Of a stretch of 64,000 bases of DNA, positions 34,436-43,367 are shown in pieces. How positions within the stretch are numbered: position 1 is the first letter of the stretch; every line of letters starts with the position of its first letter. The notes below the pieces were generated by a model. It saw only the letters and a list, made by a program, of their open reading frames with translations, was not told the origin of the DNA and searched no databases. This DNA comes from WVYX01 sp039592335 (GTDB lineage: Bacteria; Gemmatimonadota; Gemmatimonadetes; Gemmatimonadales; GWC2-71-9). The stretch is taken from NCBI GenBank assembly GCA_039592335.1, contig JBDHBX010000014.1, positions 62,001 to 126,000 on the forward strand. Reading direction: 5' to 3'. The position numbers were made by a program, and so were the translations under genes.

Positions 34436-35142
34436 GGGGACGCCGCGGCCGTTCGGCGCTCGTCCAGCGCCACGGCGCCGTCCACCAGGCGAATCAGTCG
34501 CTGCGCGCGCTCCATCAGCTGCGGGTCATGGGTGGCGAACACGAAGGTGGTCCCGAACTCCTGGTTGAGCTTGGCCATCACATCGAGCAACGCCACGCTG
34601 GTGGTCGTATCGAGGTTGGCAGTGGGCTCGTCGGCAAGCACGAGGGCGGGCGCGCCCACCACCGCTCGGGCGACCGCCACGCGCTGCTGTTGTCCGCCAG
34701 ACAGTTTCGAGGGGCGGCGATCCTCGAGTCCGGCAATCCCGATCCGCTCGAACAGCTCACCCACCAGACGGTGCCGCTCATCGTCCGGCATGCCCCGCAG
34801 CAGCAGCGAGAACTCCGCGTTCTCGAGTGCGGTGAGCACCGGCAGCAGGTTGTACGCCTGGAACACGAAGCCCACGCGCTCCAACCGCAGGCGCGCGAGC
34901 TCGCGCTCCGACATCGTCGTGAGATCCGCGCCGTCGATCCACACCCTGCCGCGCGTGGGGCGCGTCAGCCCACCCAGCACGTTCAGCAGCGTGGTCTTGC
35001 CCGAGCCGGAGGGCCCGGCCATCACCACGAACTCCCCGGACAGGATCTCCATCGTCACGCCGCGAACCGCTTCCACCGCGATCCCGTCGTGCTCGAAGAT
35101 CTTCCAGACGTCTTCCGTCTGAACAGCGGGTTGTGTGCTCAT
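34432..35142 (-). CDS. ABC transporter ATP-binding protein (LolD/MacB type)
   Basis: A 236-residue cytosolic ATPase. Walker A is GPSGSGKT (43-50), the Q-loop is in FVFQAYNLLPVL, the signature is LSGGQ (147-151), Walker B is ALVLADEP (Asp171, Glu172), and the H-loop is in FATHD. The sequence is of the LolD/FtsE/MacB branch that partners FtsX-type permeases, and two such permeases are encoded immediately upstream. Overlaps of four bases on each side tie it to permease and outer-membrane genes. Confidence 0.93.
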   Translation of the reverse strand: MSTQPAVQTEDVWKIFEHDGIAVEAVRGVTMEILSGEFVVMAGPSGSGKTTLLNVLGGLTRPTRGRVWIDGADLTTMSERELARLRLERVGFVFQAYNLLPVLTALENAEFSLLLRGMPDDERHRLVGELFERIGIAGLEDRRPSKLSGGQQQRVAVARAVVGAPALVLADEPTANLDTTTSVALLDVMAKLNQEFGTTFVFATHDPQLMERAQRLIRLVDGAVALDERRTAAASP

Positions 35143-36416
35143 GCCTCGAATTTCATCGCCTCGGCGACGTCGATGCGCGTCGCGCGGTAGGCGGGGTAGA
35201 GTGAGGCCAGCAGGCCGACGATGACGATCGACCCAAGGCTCATGATGACCTGCACACCGCGGAACACCGGTACGACCACCGTATCGAGCACCACACCAGA
35301 GAAGGTGAGCTCACCTTCGAGCGCCCCGGAATAGTCGAGGCCGTTGCGCCACAGCAGCCACGTGACCCCAAAACCCAGCACGACCCCAATGAGGCCCGCC
35401 ACGGCCGTGAGGATCATGCCCTCCGTGAACACGACCGTCGCGGTTTCCCGCTTGGTGAGCCCCAGCGCCCGCAGCACGCCGAACTCGCGGGTGCGGTACA
35501 GCACCGACATCAAGATCGTGTTCACGATGGCCAGAGCCACGATGATGAACAGCACGAGGTTGAAGACGTACCCCCAGAAGTCGTCCAGTTTGATGGCGGC
35601 GTCGAGCTCGGGCATGGCCTCACGCCAACCCAACACGGCAATCCCCTCGCGGGCCTCGTCGATGTGATTCCGCAGGCGCCGCAGCCCCCGGGGCACGTCC
35701 CAGGCCGAGGTGAGCAGCACCGCCACCGTCGTGATGTCGCCCTCCACCCCGAGCCACTCCTGCGCCGTGGTCAGCGGGATGTGTACGACGCTCTCGTCCA
35801 CCTCGGGCACGCCCGTGCGGTAGATCCCCACCACGCGCACGAGCTGACCCGCTATGTCCCCGCCGGCGTCCTGTGCCGTCAGCACGAGCCGCGAGCCCAA
35901 CTCCAGATCCAGCCGCTGGGCGAGGCGTTGGCCGACGTAGGCGTGAAGGCGGTCGCCCTCTTGGAGGTACCGGCCGTCGACCAGGCGCTGCTCCACTCCC
36001 AGCTGGGAGAACCGCGCCTCACGGTCGGGATCGACACCGACGACGCTCGCGGGGATCGCTGCAGTCGGCGAATTTGCGAGCCCCATCACCTCGAGCCGCG
36101 GTGTGAACCACGCCACGAAGGAAGCGACGTCGGATGCCTCGAGGGCGGCAAACACCCGCTCCCGCGCGGCCGCCGTGAGCCGATCGTCCAGCTTGCGCGA
36201 GAAGCGAAACTCTGGATGCTGCACCGCCACGTGTCCCGTCCCCATCCGCACACCGCTATCGATCCAGTCCTCGTGCGCGCCGTCGCCAATGGTACGGGCC
36301 ATGACGAGCGCCACGACCCCCAACATCATCGCCATCCCGGTCAGCAGGCTGCGGCGCCACTGGCGCACCACGTTCCGCCGTGCGAGCCGCAGCAGGATCT
36401 TGCGGCGTTTGATCAT
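35139..36416 (-). CDS. ABC transporter permease (LolC/E, FtsX family)
   Basis: A 425-residue permease with one N-terminal helix (LLTGMAMMLGVVALVMA), a periplasmic domain and three C-terminal helices containing NTILMSVLYRTREFGVLRALG, the FtsX core. It ends PAYRATRIDVAEAMKFEA. I start at ATG 36416, which overlaps the stop of the upstream permease (ATGA) and begins the conserved basic segment MIKRRK; the frame is open farther upstream but antisense to nothing useful. It pairs with the adjacent permease and ATPase. Confidence 0.88.
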   Translation of the reverse strand: MIKRRKILLRLARRNVVRQWRRSLLTGMAMMLGVVALVMARTIGDGAHEDWIDSGVRMGTGHVAVQHPEFRFSRKLDDRLTAAARERVFAALEASDVASFVAWFTPRLEVMGLANSPTAAIPASVVGVDPDREARFSQLGVEQRLVDGRYLQEGDRLHAYVGQRLAQRLDLELGSRLVLTAQDAGGDIAGQLVRVVGIYRTGVPEVDESVVHIPLTTAQEWLGVEGDITTVAVLLTSAWDVPRGLRRLRNHIDEAREGIAVLGWREAMPELDAAIKLDDFWGYVFNLVLFIIVALAIVNTILMSVLYRTREFGVLRALGLTKRETATVVFTEGMILTAVAGLIGVVLGFGVTWLLWRNGLDYSGALEGELTFSGVVLDTVVVPVFRGVQVIMSLGSIVIVGLLASLYPAYRATRIDVAEAMKFEA

Positions 36417-37675
36417 CGGCCGCTCAGCGTGTCGGCCGGCGAGACACGCGCCGCACGGATCGCCGGGTAGAGAGCCGCCACCACGGCCGTGCCGAACAAG
36501 GCCGCCGCCGCGGCACCACCCATGAGCCACGGATACTCCACCCGCAGCACCGGCCGCATGAGCGCCCCGGAGAGCGTCGTCTCCCCGAAGAGCCAGCTCA
36601 CACTGGGCGGCGCGTGGTACCACCACACCAGGACCGGCATGGTGATCGCGACGCCTGCGGCGAGGGCGATCGTGCCAAGGGCCACCGCTTCGTACAGCAC
36701 CGAGCGCACCACGGCTCCCGGCGTGGCCCCGAGGGCCCGGAGCAGAGCGAACTCATAGCGCCGCTCGAACGTGGCCATCAGCATGGTGTTCGCGACCCCG
36801 AAGATGGCCATTGCGAAAACGATCACCATCAGGACCCACTCCATCGCCTCGCTCAGTTTGGCGTACTCCACCATCTCAGGGCGCAGCGTCATCCACGACT
36901 CCGCAGATACGGGGAAACTGCCGCGCTCCAGCTCGGCGGCGAGCCGCGTCGCCACCTCGGCGGCGACCCAGGGATCAGGCACCCGAGCGGCGATCTCGTG
37001 CACCCTGGACGGCGGCATCGCCATGAGGGCCTGCAACACGTCGAGGGGAAAGAGCGCGAGCGCCCGGTCCAGGTCCACCAACCCCGAATGGAAGACACCC
37101 GCCACGACGAAGAGATCGTTGCCCAACGAGCCATCGATGGCAGGGGCCACGACCACGATCTCGTCACCGGGCTCCGCCCCGAGCGTGCGCGCCATCTCGC
37201 TGCCGATCAGGACTTCGTACGCGCCGGCCACAGGGTGCCGGCCGCGCTCCAGGCTTTCCATCAGCTTTGAAACCTGCGGCTCCAGCTCCGGGTCGACACC
37301 GAGGAACAACGCCGGGGCGGTGGCCGTCCCCGTGCTGACCAATCCGCCACCGTAGACGCGGGGCGTGGCGGCAACGACCGCCGGGTCGGCCCGGATGGTC
37401 GCGACCAGGGTTGCCACGTCCGCGCCGTCGCGGCCGCCGATGGTGGCGTAGACCTCCTTGTCGGGGAGGTAGTCGTCGGCGTGCACCTGGAGCTGGCCGG
37501 TCACGATCCCCGTCCCGTTCTCCACCATCTCGGCCACGAGTCCCTGAAGCAGGCCCACCATCAGAACCACCGAGAAGTAGCCGATCGCCAACGCGCTCGC
37601 CGTCACAATGCTGCGCCGCCGGTTGCGCCCCAGGTTGCGCCACCCGATGCGCCACCAGCGCTTCTCGCCCACCAT
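36413..37675 (-). CDS. ABC transporter permease (LolC/E, FtsX family), paralogue
   Basis: A 420-residue permease with the same layout: basic N-terminus (WRIGWRNLGRNRRRS), one helix, a periplasmic domain, then FtsX core NTMLMATFERRYEFALLRALGA and three helices, ending AARVSPADTLSGR. It is diverged from the neighbouring permease, suggesting a heterodimer like LolCE. Its ATG shares one base with the stop of the LolA-like gene (TGATG). The cargo is unknown. Confidence 0.88.
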   Translation of the reverse strand: MVGEKRWWRIGWRNLGRNRRRSIVTASALAIGYFSVVLMVGLLQGLVAEMVENGTGIVTGQLQVHADDYLPDKEVYATIGGRDGADVATLVATIRADPAVVAATPRVYGGGLVSTGTATAPALFLGVDPELEPQVSKLMESLERGRHPVAGAYEVLIGSEMARTLGAEPGDEIVVVAPAIDGSLGNDLFVVAGVFHSGLVDLDRALALFPLDVLQALMAMPPSRVHEIAARVPDPWVAAEVATRLAAELERGSFPVSAESWMTLRPEMVEYAKLSEAMEWVLMVIVFAMAIFGVANTMLMATFERRYEFALLRALGATPGAVVRSVLYEAVALGTIALAAGVAITMPVLVWWYHAPPSVSWLFGETTLSGALMRPVLRVEYPWLMGGAAAAALFGTAVVAALYPAIRAARVSPADTLSGR

Positions 37676-38436
37676 CAGCGGGCCTCGCTCTGCAGCCGGC
37701 GCAGGGAGAAGAACGACTCGTCGATCTCGACGTCGAACTCCAGTTCCTCGTACAGGATGGTCGTGCGCTCATTCGGCTTGTCGGCGGGCACCACGTCCAT
37801 CCGGGCCGGGACCAGCCGGCCGCCCATGATCTTGAAGTCCTGAAACGTCATGGTGCGCGCCAGCTCACCGCGGTCGTCGTAGTACCGCGCCCAGATGGGC
37901 ATGAGGTCGTCCTGGCGCACCCGTTCCTCGATGCGGCCCCACACCACCGCCGCCTCGGGCTTGGGCGTGAGCACGAACTCCCACACCGCGACGCCGTCGC
38001 GCACACCCTCGTATCCGATCTCGATGTGATAGTCCTCGATGATCCGGCTCTCCTTCACCAGGTCGTCGTTGGTGAAGTGCGAGCCCATCCAGGCCCCGCC
38101 CATGAGGGATGGAGGAAGCTTGATGCTGCGATCGACGCGGGGGAGGTAGTTCCAGATGTCGTTGCCGGCCTTGAGCGTGGCCGTCCCGGCGTCCTTGCGG
38201 GGAGAGAGAATACGGATGAGCGAGTACTCGGTGCCGAGCGACCAGATGCGCATCTCGTAGGCGCGGCTCCAGTGCTCGGTGATCACCTCCATTCCCACCA
38301 CGCCCTGGCTCGACTCGCCCCGGAGGAGTCGATCCACCTGATCCACGATCTCCTCCGCTGTTTGGGCCGCCAGGGGGCCAACGGCGAAGAGAATCCCCGC
38401 GCAACCGAGGACCGACGAGGCGAGCCCTCTCCACAT
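37675..38436 (-). CDS. Outer-membrane lipoprotein-sorting protein-like (LolA-like fold)
   Basis: A 253-residue exported protein. A signal peptide ends at GPLAAQT. The body matches the LolA-like outer-membrane lipoprotein-sorting family: TEHWSRAYEMRIWSLGTEYSLIRILSPRKDAGTATLK is recognisable in pieces, as are NDIWNYLPRVDRSIKLPP and GSHFTNDDLVKES. Such proteins are periplasmic half-barrels that shuttle lipidated or lipid cargo. The downstream permease starts at its stop. ATG 38436 is used; ATG 38463 nine codons upstream also has a purine-rich site and cannot be excluded. Confidence 0.85.
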   Translation of the reverse strand: MWRGLASSVLGCAGILFAVGPLAAQTAEEIVDQVDRLLRGESSQGVVGMEVITEHWSRAYEMRIWSLGTEYSLIRILSPRKDAGTATLKAGNDIWNYLPRVDRSIKLPPSLMGGAWMGSHFTNDDLVKESRIIEDYHIEIGYEGVRDGVAVWEFVLTPKPEAAVVWGRIEERVRQDDLMPIWARYYDDRGELARTMTFQDFKIMGGRLVPARMDVVPADKPNERTTILYEELEFDVEIDESFFSLRRLQSEAR

Positions 38437-38489
38437 ACACGCCCCTCTCCCTATCCCCTCCATCGCCTCTCCACTCCCTTGCCGCGTCG

Positions 38490-38873
38490 CTAGAAGGTGA
38501 AGACCAGAATCGCCCCGGAAGTGTGTCCCGTGCCGTACCGGGTGGTGGCGTCGGACGCGCTCAGGTGCCGAATCTCCCCGATGTCGTCCACGAACATGCT
38601 GCGGAGCTCGTCGACCGATCCCCGGTGGGCGTTGTCGAGGTACACTCGAATGGGATCGACTCCGGCGCCCGAGCGAGCTCTCGTGCGCAGCCACTCCGGG
38701 CGAAGCTTGTACACCACCTCGAACGCCGTTCGGACGTTGGCCGCTTCGATCTCGGGCCGGGAGATCGTGTCGGCGGCACCCGTGGGCGCCGCTTCCACCT
38801 CCTGCAGCGGTGACGAGCAGCCCGCCGCGAGTAGCGCTCCCGCGAATCCGAGAGTCCGGTACCACCTGTGCAT
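38490..38873 (-). CDS. Small lipoprotein with a TonB-receptor plug-like domain
   Basis: A 127-residue predicted lipoprotein: the lipobox LLAAGC gives Cys19. The C-terminal half (VDPIRVYLDNAHRGSVDEL, then IRHLSASDATTRYGTGHTSG, ending AILVFTF) follows the pattern of the plug domain of TonB-dependent receptors, in which a bond such as ATALYGSRGANGVI precedes a terminal strand. No barrel follows, so it is a free-standing plug-like protein. GGAGGTGA lies just before ATG 38873; an earlier ATG at 38894 is less likely. It sits 26 to 53 bases before the LolA-like gene. Function is unknown. Confidence 0.78.
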   Translation of the reverse strand: MHRWYRTLGFAGALLAAGCSSPLQEVEAAPTGAADTISRPEIEAANVRTAFEVVYKLRPEWLRTRARSGAGVDPIRVYLDNAHRGSVDELRSMFVDDIGEIRHLSASDATTRYGTGHTSGAILVFTF

Positions 38874-38916
38874 AATCACCTCCAGCGTTGTCATTGCGGG
38901 TGCCGCATCCCCATCC

Positions 38917-39087
38917 CTAGCGCACGCTGACCACCAGAATGGCTCCCCACGTGTGCCCCGTTCCGAACCGCGTCGTGGCGTCGGCGGAGTTCAGGTGACG
39001 CATCTCGGCAACCGTGGTCGCATCCAGCAGCCTGAGCTGATCCACGCCGCCCCGGTTCACGCCTTCCATGTACACACGGACCGGGCA
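38917..39087 (-). pseudogene. Truncated tandem copy of the plug-like lipoprotein
   Basis: Translating upstream of a TAG (38917-38919) gives CPVRVYMEGVNRGGVDQL, then MRHLNSADATTRFGTGHTWG and AILVVSVR, closely parallel to the C-terminal 55 residues of the lipoprotein gene just downstream. The matching signal peptide and N-terminal half are missing: five codons before the homology starts the frame meets a TAG. Only an internal ATG (MEGVNRGG) could start it, giving about 44 residues. I read this as the remnant of a tandem duplication. Confidence 0.75.
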
Positions 39088-39152
39088 CTGCCACTTCCCC
39101 TATGTCCGGTCATCCAAGGATGGCCCTTCGTGGGGAGCGCCCGCAAGCGCCT

Positions 39153-40289
39153 TCAAGGACGTGCCTCGACCCGCTCCTCGAGCACCACACCACGCTCTTC
39201 AAGGTACTGCACGACATGCTCGTAGCAGCCCGGCTCCCGGCCCACGACCTCAAGGGGAGCCACCCCGGGTGTGGTCCACAAGCCCGCCGCCACCAGATGC
39301 ACCATCGCAGTGCAGGTGTACCCCGTCGTCCGCGCCATGGAACTCGTACCCGTTGGCTCGTCATACCGATCCAGCAGCTCGAAGACGTGGCGCTGCGGAG
39401 CGGCACCGCCGACATCGATCTCGACGCGCAGCACGGTGATGTCCGCCTCTCCCGGGCCGAACTCCCAGACCGGGAACAGCAGCCGCGTGGCGACATCGCG
39501 GGGGCGCACCGACGACCCGTCCACCTCGATCGGCTCGGTGTCGAACAGCCCCATGTCGGCCAGCAGTCGCATCTGCGCGGCATGTCCCGGGTACCGCAGG
39601 GTCAGTTCCCGCATGTCGGGCACGCGCTCGTCGTGTAGCAGCGTTCGGAGCCCGTCGGTGAGGAACGCCTCCAGCGTTCCGACCTCGCCCACCTCGATCT
39701 GCTCCACGCCTGACAGCGCGGGCACGGTGCGCACCGAGCCACCTGCCTTGTACCGAGCGGATCGCGTGTAGACCTCGATCACGTCTATGGGGGAGAACGG
39801 CGCCTTGTACCGGAACAGGCCGCTGCTGTCCACCGGCAACCCACCGACGTAACAGACGTACCGCTCCACCTGGTCACTGAGCGACTCCACATGCCCCAGG
39901 ACCAGGGCGCTCAGCCCCGGGGAGACACCACAGTCCACCAGCGCCACCACGCCGTGCCGGCGGGCAAGCTCGTCGAGCGCAAATGGATCTTCCTCGAAGA
40001 AGGAGATGTCGGCGACGTGGCTCCCGGCCTCGATGGCGGTTTCGACCATGCCGTACCCCAGGCTGGCCGGCACCGCGCCTATCACCAACTCGTGCTGCCG
40101 TGCGAGCTCGCGCACGGCAGCTGCATCGGAGAGATCGGCCTCGACCTTGTGGTGCGCCGGGACGGCGCGCAGCCGCTCGAGCGCCCCAGGGTCCCAGTCG
40201 GCCACCGTAACCTCAAAGGCGCCATCCGCCGCCAGATCGGCGGCCATCGCACTCCCCACACGGCCCGCGCCCAGGACGGCAACCCGCAT
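39153..40289 (-). CDS. Saccharopine dehydrogenase-family NAD(P)-dependent enzyme (lysine 6-dehydrogenase-like)
   Basis: A 378-residue cytosolic oxidoreductase. The Rossmann motif is VAVLGAGRVGSAMAADLA (3-20). The region DISFFEEDPFALDELA and VDCGVSPGLSALVLGH are family signatures, and the C-terminal half (GLFRYKAPFSPIDVIEVYTR, RYPGHAAQMRLLADMG) matches the saccharopine dehydrogenase C-terminal domain of lysine 6-dehydrogenase-type proteins. It likely acts on lysine or a related diamine; this is not proven. It begins the minus-strand run that continues into the plug-like and transport genes and is divergent from the M1 peptidase. Confidence 0.85.
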   Translation of the reverse strand: MRVAVLGAGRVGSAMAADLAADGAFEVTVADWDPGALERLRAVPAHHKVEADLSDAAAVRELARQHELVIGAVPASLGYGMVETAIEAGSHVADISFFEEDPFALDELARRHGVVALVDCGVSPGLSALVLGHVESLSDQVERYVCYVGGLPVDSSGLFRYKAPFSPIDVIEVYTRSARYKAGGSVRTVPALSGVEQIEVGEVGTLEAFLTDGLRTLLHDERVPDMRELTLRYPGHAAQMRLLADMGLFDTEPIEVDGSSVRPRDVATRLLFPVWEFGPGEADITVLRVEIDVGGAAPQRHVFELLDRYDEPTGTSSMARTTGYTCTAMVHLVAAGLWTTPGVAPLEVVGREPGCYEHVVQYLEERGVVLEERVEARP

Positions 40290-40414
40290 CGCATCCTCGC
40301 TTTGGAAGACTCTCGACTCACACGAAAGATACCCGGGAACACACGCTGGGTGCCGCAGTTGCGGCGGTTCGGCTCCATCGCTACGCTCCGGGGCTCACTC
40401 GAACGAGGTTCATC

Positions 40415-42406
40415 ATGCGCCGGACAGTCTGGGCGGTTTCGCTGCTGCTTCCTCTGGCGCTCCTTCCCAGGGGCGTCGTGGCACAGGACGGGACAGATGA
40501 CGAACGTCCCGCCCCCCACCCCGTCACGGTCTCGCTCGGGCTCCAGCAGGCCCTGGAGCTGGGCACGCGCAGCCCGACGGGGGAGCCGGGTGCCAACTAC
40601 TGGCAGCAGTGGAGCGATTACACGATTCGCGCACGCCTCGATGCGGAGGGCAAGCGCGTCGACGGCAGCGTGCGCATCGTGTACCACAACCGCTCGCCGG
40701 ACACGCTTCCCGAGGTGTATCTCCAGCTCCTGCAAAACCTCCATGCCCCGGGCGTGGTGCGGAACCGCCCGCAGCGCAACGTGACCGGCGGCGTGCAGCT
40801 GAAGCGCGTCGTCGCCAGCGGAATGGAGTTGGCACCGGTACGCGGCGCCGGCTTCCGCCGCCCCGGAAGCATCCTTCGCAACGCTAGCTATCGCGTGACG
40901 GGCACCACCATGCAGCTCCGCCCGCCCCGGCCGCTTGAGCCCGGTGACTCCCTCGTCATGGAAATCGATTTCGGGTTCCAAGTGCCGCAGAACAGCTCGG
41001 GGCGCATGGGCTGGAGCCGCGACAATCTGTTCTTCATCGCGTACTGGTACCCCCAGATGGCGGTGTACGACGACGTGGTGGGATGGCAGACCGATCCCTA
41101 CCTGGGCGGCGCCGAGTTCTACATGGGCTACGGCAGCTACGATCTCACGGTCGAGGCCCCCGAGGGATGGGTGGTGATGGCGACGGGCCAGCTGGAGAAC
41201 GCCGAGGCCGTCTTCCCCGAACCGGTGTTCCAGCGGTTCCGCCAGGCCGAGCGGAGCGACACCGTGGTTCACGTGCTCACGGCCATGGACTTCGGTCCTG
41301 GGCGGGCCACCCGCCGCTCGGACGGCGGCTACCTCGCGTGGCACTTCACGGCCGACAACGTCCGCGACGTGACGTTCAGCGCGACACGCTCCTCGATGTG
41401 GGACGCTGCCCGCACGCCGGTGGGCGACCTCGACGGCGACGGCACCGTGGACTACGCCCGCGCCGAGGCGCTCTACCGGGGCACCGCGCCTCGCTGGCAG
41501 CACGCGTGGCGCTTCGTGCAGCACTCCATCGACTTCCTGTCTCGCTGGACCGGGGTCAACTACCCGTGGCCGCACATGACGGCAGTCGAGGGAGCAGAGA
41601 TCATCGGCGGCGGCATGGAATTCCCGATGCTGACGGTCATCGGCGACTACAACCAGCGCAGCGACACCGCGCTCTACAGCGTCATCGCCCACGAGCTCGC
41701 GCACATGTGGGTCCCGATGATCGTGGGCAACGATGAGCGCCGCCGCGCCTGGATGGACGAGGGCACGACCTCCTTCAACACCGGCCAGGCCAAGCGGGAG
41801 TTCTACCCCGGGCCGGACTGGGACGAGGGGAATCGTGAGGAATACGCGCGGTTCGCGCTCACCGGCCGGGAAGGCGAGATCATGCGGTGGTCCGACTTCC
41901 ACTACCAGGGCACGGCATACAGCATGGCCTCGTACGCCAAGCCCGCCACCCTGCTGGCCACCCTGCGCGGCCTGCTGGGCGAGGAGACGTTCGTGCGGGC
42001 ATACCGCACCTATCTGCGCAACTGGTCATTCAAACACCCCACGCCGTGGGACTTCTTCAACACCTTCAGTACGATCAGCGGACGCGACCTGGATTGGTTC
42101 TGGCGGGCCTTCTACTTCGAGACCTGGACGCTGGACCAGGGCATCGAGACGGTGTCGTACGATCGCGATCACACGACCGTCGTGGTGCGCGATCACGGCC
42201 TCGCACCGATGCCGGCGCGCCTCACGATCACGCTGGCGGACGGGAGCGTGGTATTCGGCGAGATCGGCGTGGACACTTGGCTGGCCGGGAGGCGACGGGC
42301 CGAGCTGACGATTCGTACAGAGGCACCGGCAGTACGGGTGGAGATCGACGCCGATCACGTGTTCCCCGACGTGAATCGGGAGAACAACGTGTGGGAGCAA
42401 TCGTGA
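40415..42406 (+). CDS. Exported M1-family metallopeptidase (gluzincin)
   Basis: A 663-residue zinc aminopeptidase-like enzyme with a signal peptide ending near GVVAQD. The zinc motif is HELAH (about residues 426-430) with the third ligand Glu in AWMDEGTTSF, 18 residues after the second His. The exopeptidase motif reads GGGMEFPM, a variant of GxMEN. It probably trims peptides in the periplasm. GAACGAGG precedes the ATG weakly. Its TGA abuts the TGA of the convergent DUF4260 gene, forming TGATCA. Confidence 0.92.
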   Translation: MRRTVWAVSLLLPLALLPRGVVAQDGTDDERPAPHPVTVSLGLQQALELGTRSPTGEPGANYWQQWSDYTIRARLDAEGKRVDGSVRIVYHNRSPDTLPEVYLQLLQNLHAPGVVRNRPQRNVTGGVQLKRVVASGMELAPVRGAGFRRPGSILRNASYRVTGTTMQLRPPRPLEPGDSLVMEIDFGFQVPQNSSGRMGWSRDNLFFIAYWYPQMAVYDDVVGWQTDPYLGGAEFYMGYGSYDLTVEAPEGWVVMATGQLENAEAVFPEPVFQRFRQAERSDTVVHVLTAMDFGPGRATRRSDGGYLAWHFTADNVRDVTFSATRSSMWDAARTPVGDLDGDGTVDYARAEALYRGTAPRWQHAWRFVQHSIDFLSRWTGVNYPWPHMTAVEGAEIIGGGMEFPMLTVIGDYNQRSDTALYSVIAHELAHMWVPMIVGNDERRRAWMDEGTTSFNTGQAKREFYPGPDWDEGNREEYARFALTGREGEIMRWSDFHYQGTAYSMASYAKPATLLATLRGLLGEETFVRAYRTYLRNWSFKHPTPWDFFNTFSTISGRDLDWFWRAFYFETWTLDQGIETVSYDRDHTTVVVRDHGLAPMPARLTITLADGSVVFGEIGVDTWLAGRRRAELTIRTEAPAVRVEIDADHVFPDVNRENNVWEQS

Positions 42407-42805
42407 TCAGTCGAGCCGCACCAGCCGTTGCAGGTGCGTGTCCTTGAAGTCCGTGGGGTATTTGAGTCCGAAACCGAAGAACCTGTCGAACGCGATGTGC
42501 GCACCCCAGATGAGGCCGAGGCCCATCAGGATACTTTCCTCGCCGACGAAACCGAGCACGAAGAGAATGGCAGGAAGCACGTACGTGTGCGCCACGTTGT
42601 ACACGACCGCGCCGACCTTAGTGTCGGCCAGGTAGGCCAGAAACGAAAGGTCGGGAAGGAGGAACAGCAGGACGAACAGCCACCAGCTGAGCCCGAGCTC
42701 CCGATACAGCAACAGCATCACCACGAACATGGCGATGCCCTCCAGGCGCAACACGATCCCCGGGTTGGTCGGATCCCTCTGCTGCGGCACGATCTGGTCG
42801 AGCAC
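42407..42805 (-). CDS. DUF4260 integral membrane protein
   Basis: A 132-residue protein with about four membrane helices (MFVVMLLLYRELGLSWWLFV, LPDLSFLAYLAD and others). The segments PDLSFLAYLADTKVGAVVYN and GLIWGAHIAFDRFFGFGLKY are typical of DUF4260. GTG start with GGAGGGG upstream. No function is known for the family; it is transcribed alone and converges on the M1 peptidase without any spacer. Confidence 0.85.
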   Translation of the reverse strand: MLDQIVPQQRDPTNPGIVLRLEGIAMFVVMLLLYRELGLSWWLFVLLFLLPDLSFLAYLADTKVGAVVYNVAHTYVLPAILFVLGFVGEESILMGLGLIWGAHIAFDRFFGFGLKYPTDFKDTHLQRLVRLD

Positions 42806-42883
42806 GATACCCCTCCATGGCAGGATCGATCACGAATACCTCGTGAGCAGACGATCCGCAAGCGGCGCTTGCGAGATTTCCCG

Positions 42884-43351
42884 ATGGGCCGCAAGATCAG
42901 GCCCATGCCCTCGCTCCACGAGCCCGACGACTACCGGATAGCGCTCGCACGGGTGGAGCGTCTGAGCCCGGAGCGCCAACCGCGCTGGGGACGGATGTCG
43001 GTGGATCAGATGCTGTGCCACCTGAGCGACTACTTCGATCTCGCCCTGGGACGTACCACCGCCAAGCCGTTGGGGAACGCGCTCACCCAGGCCGTGGCGC
43101 GCTGGCTGGTGCTCACGGTGGGCATACGCTTTCCCAGGAACGTCCGGACCTTGCCGGAGTTCCAGCAGACCTCCCCGGAGGTGTTCGCCCACGACCGCGC
43201 GCGGCTACGCGACGGCCTGCAGGAGTTCCACAAGCGGCGCGATCGTGCCGAGTGGCCGCGCAACCCTGCCTTCGGGAAGCTCACCTGTGAGCAGTGGGGC
43301 GGGCTCGCCTGGCTGCACGTGGACCATCACCTGCGCCAATTCGGCGTGTAG
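42884..43351 (+). CDS. DUF1569 / DinB-like protein
   Basis: About 155 residues, predicted cytosolic four-helix protein of the DinB/YfiT-like fold. Three histidines lie at the expected metal positions: one in DQMLCHLSDYF and two in HVDHHLRQFG. Such proteins bind a divalent metal; roles include thiol-dependent S-transferases, but many are uncharacterised. The start is uncertain: ATG 42884 and ATG 42905 are both in frame with weak ribosome sites. It precedes the GH84 gene by 16 bases, so the two are probably co-transcribed. Confidence 0.75.
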   Translation: MGRKIRPMPSLHEPDDYRIALARVERLSPERQPRWGRMSVDQMLCHLSDYFDLALGRTTAKPLGNALTQAVARWLVLTVGIRFPRNVRTLPEFQQTSPEVFAHDRARLRDGLQEFHKRRDRAEWPRNPAFGKLTCEQWGGLAWLHVDHHLRQFGV

Positions 43352-43367
43352 CCTGGGAGGCGACAGC

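Noticed and set aside
40082..41902. 606-codon minus-strand frame opposite the M1 peptidase
   Set aside because: Antisense to an intact zinc peptidase and joined to a frame of the dehydrogenase gene; no motif.
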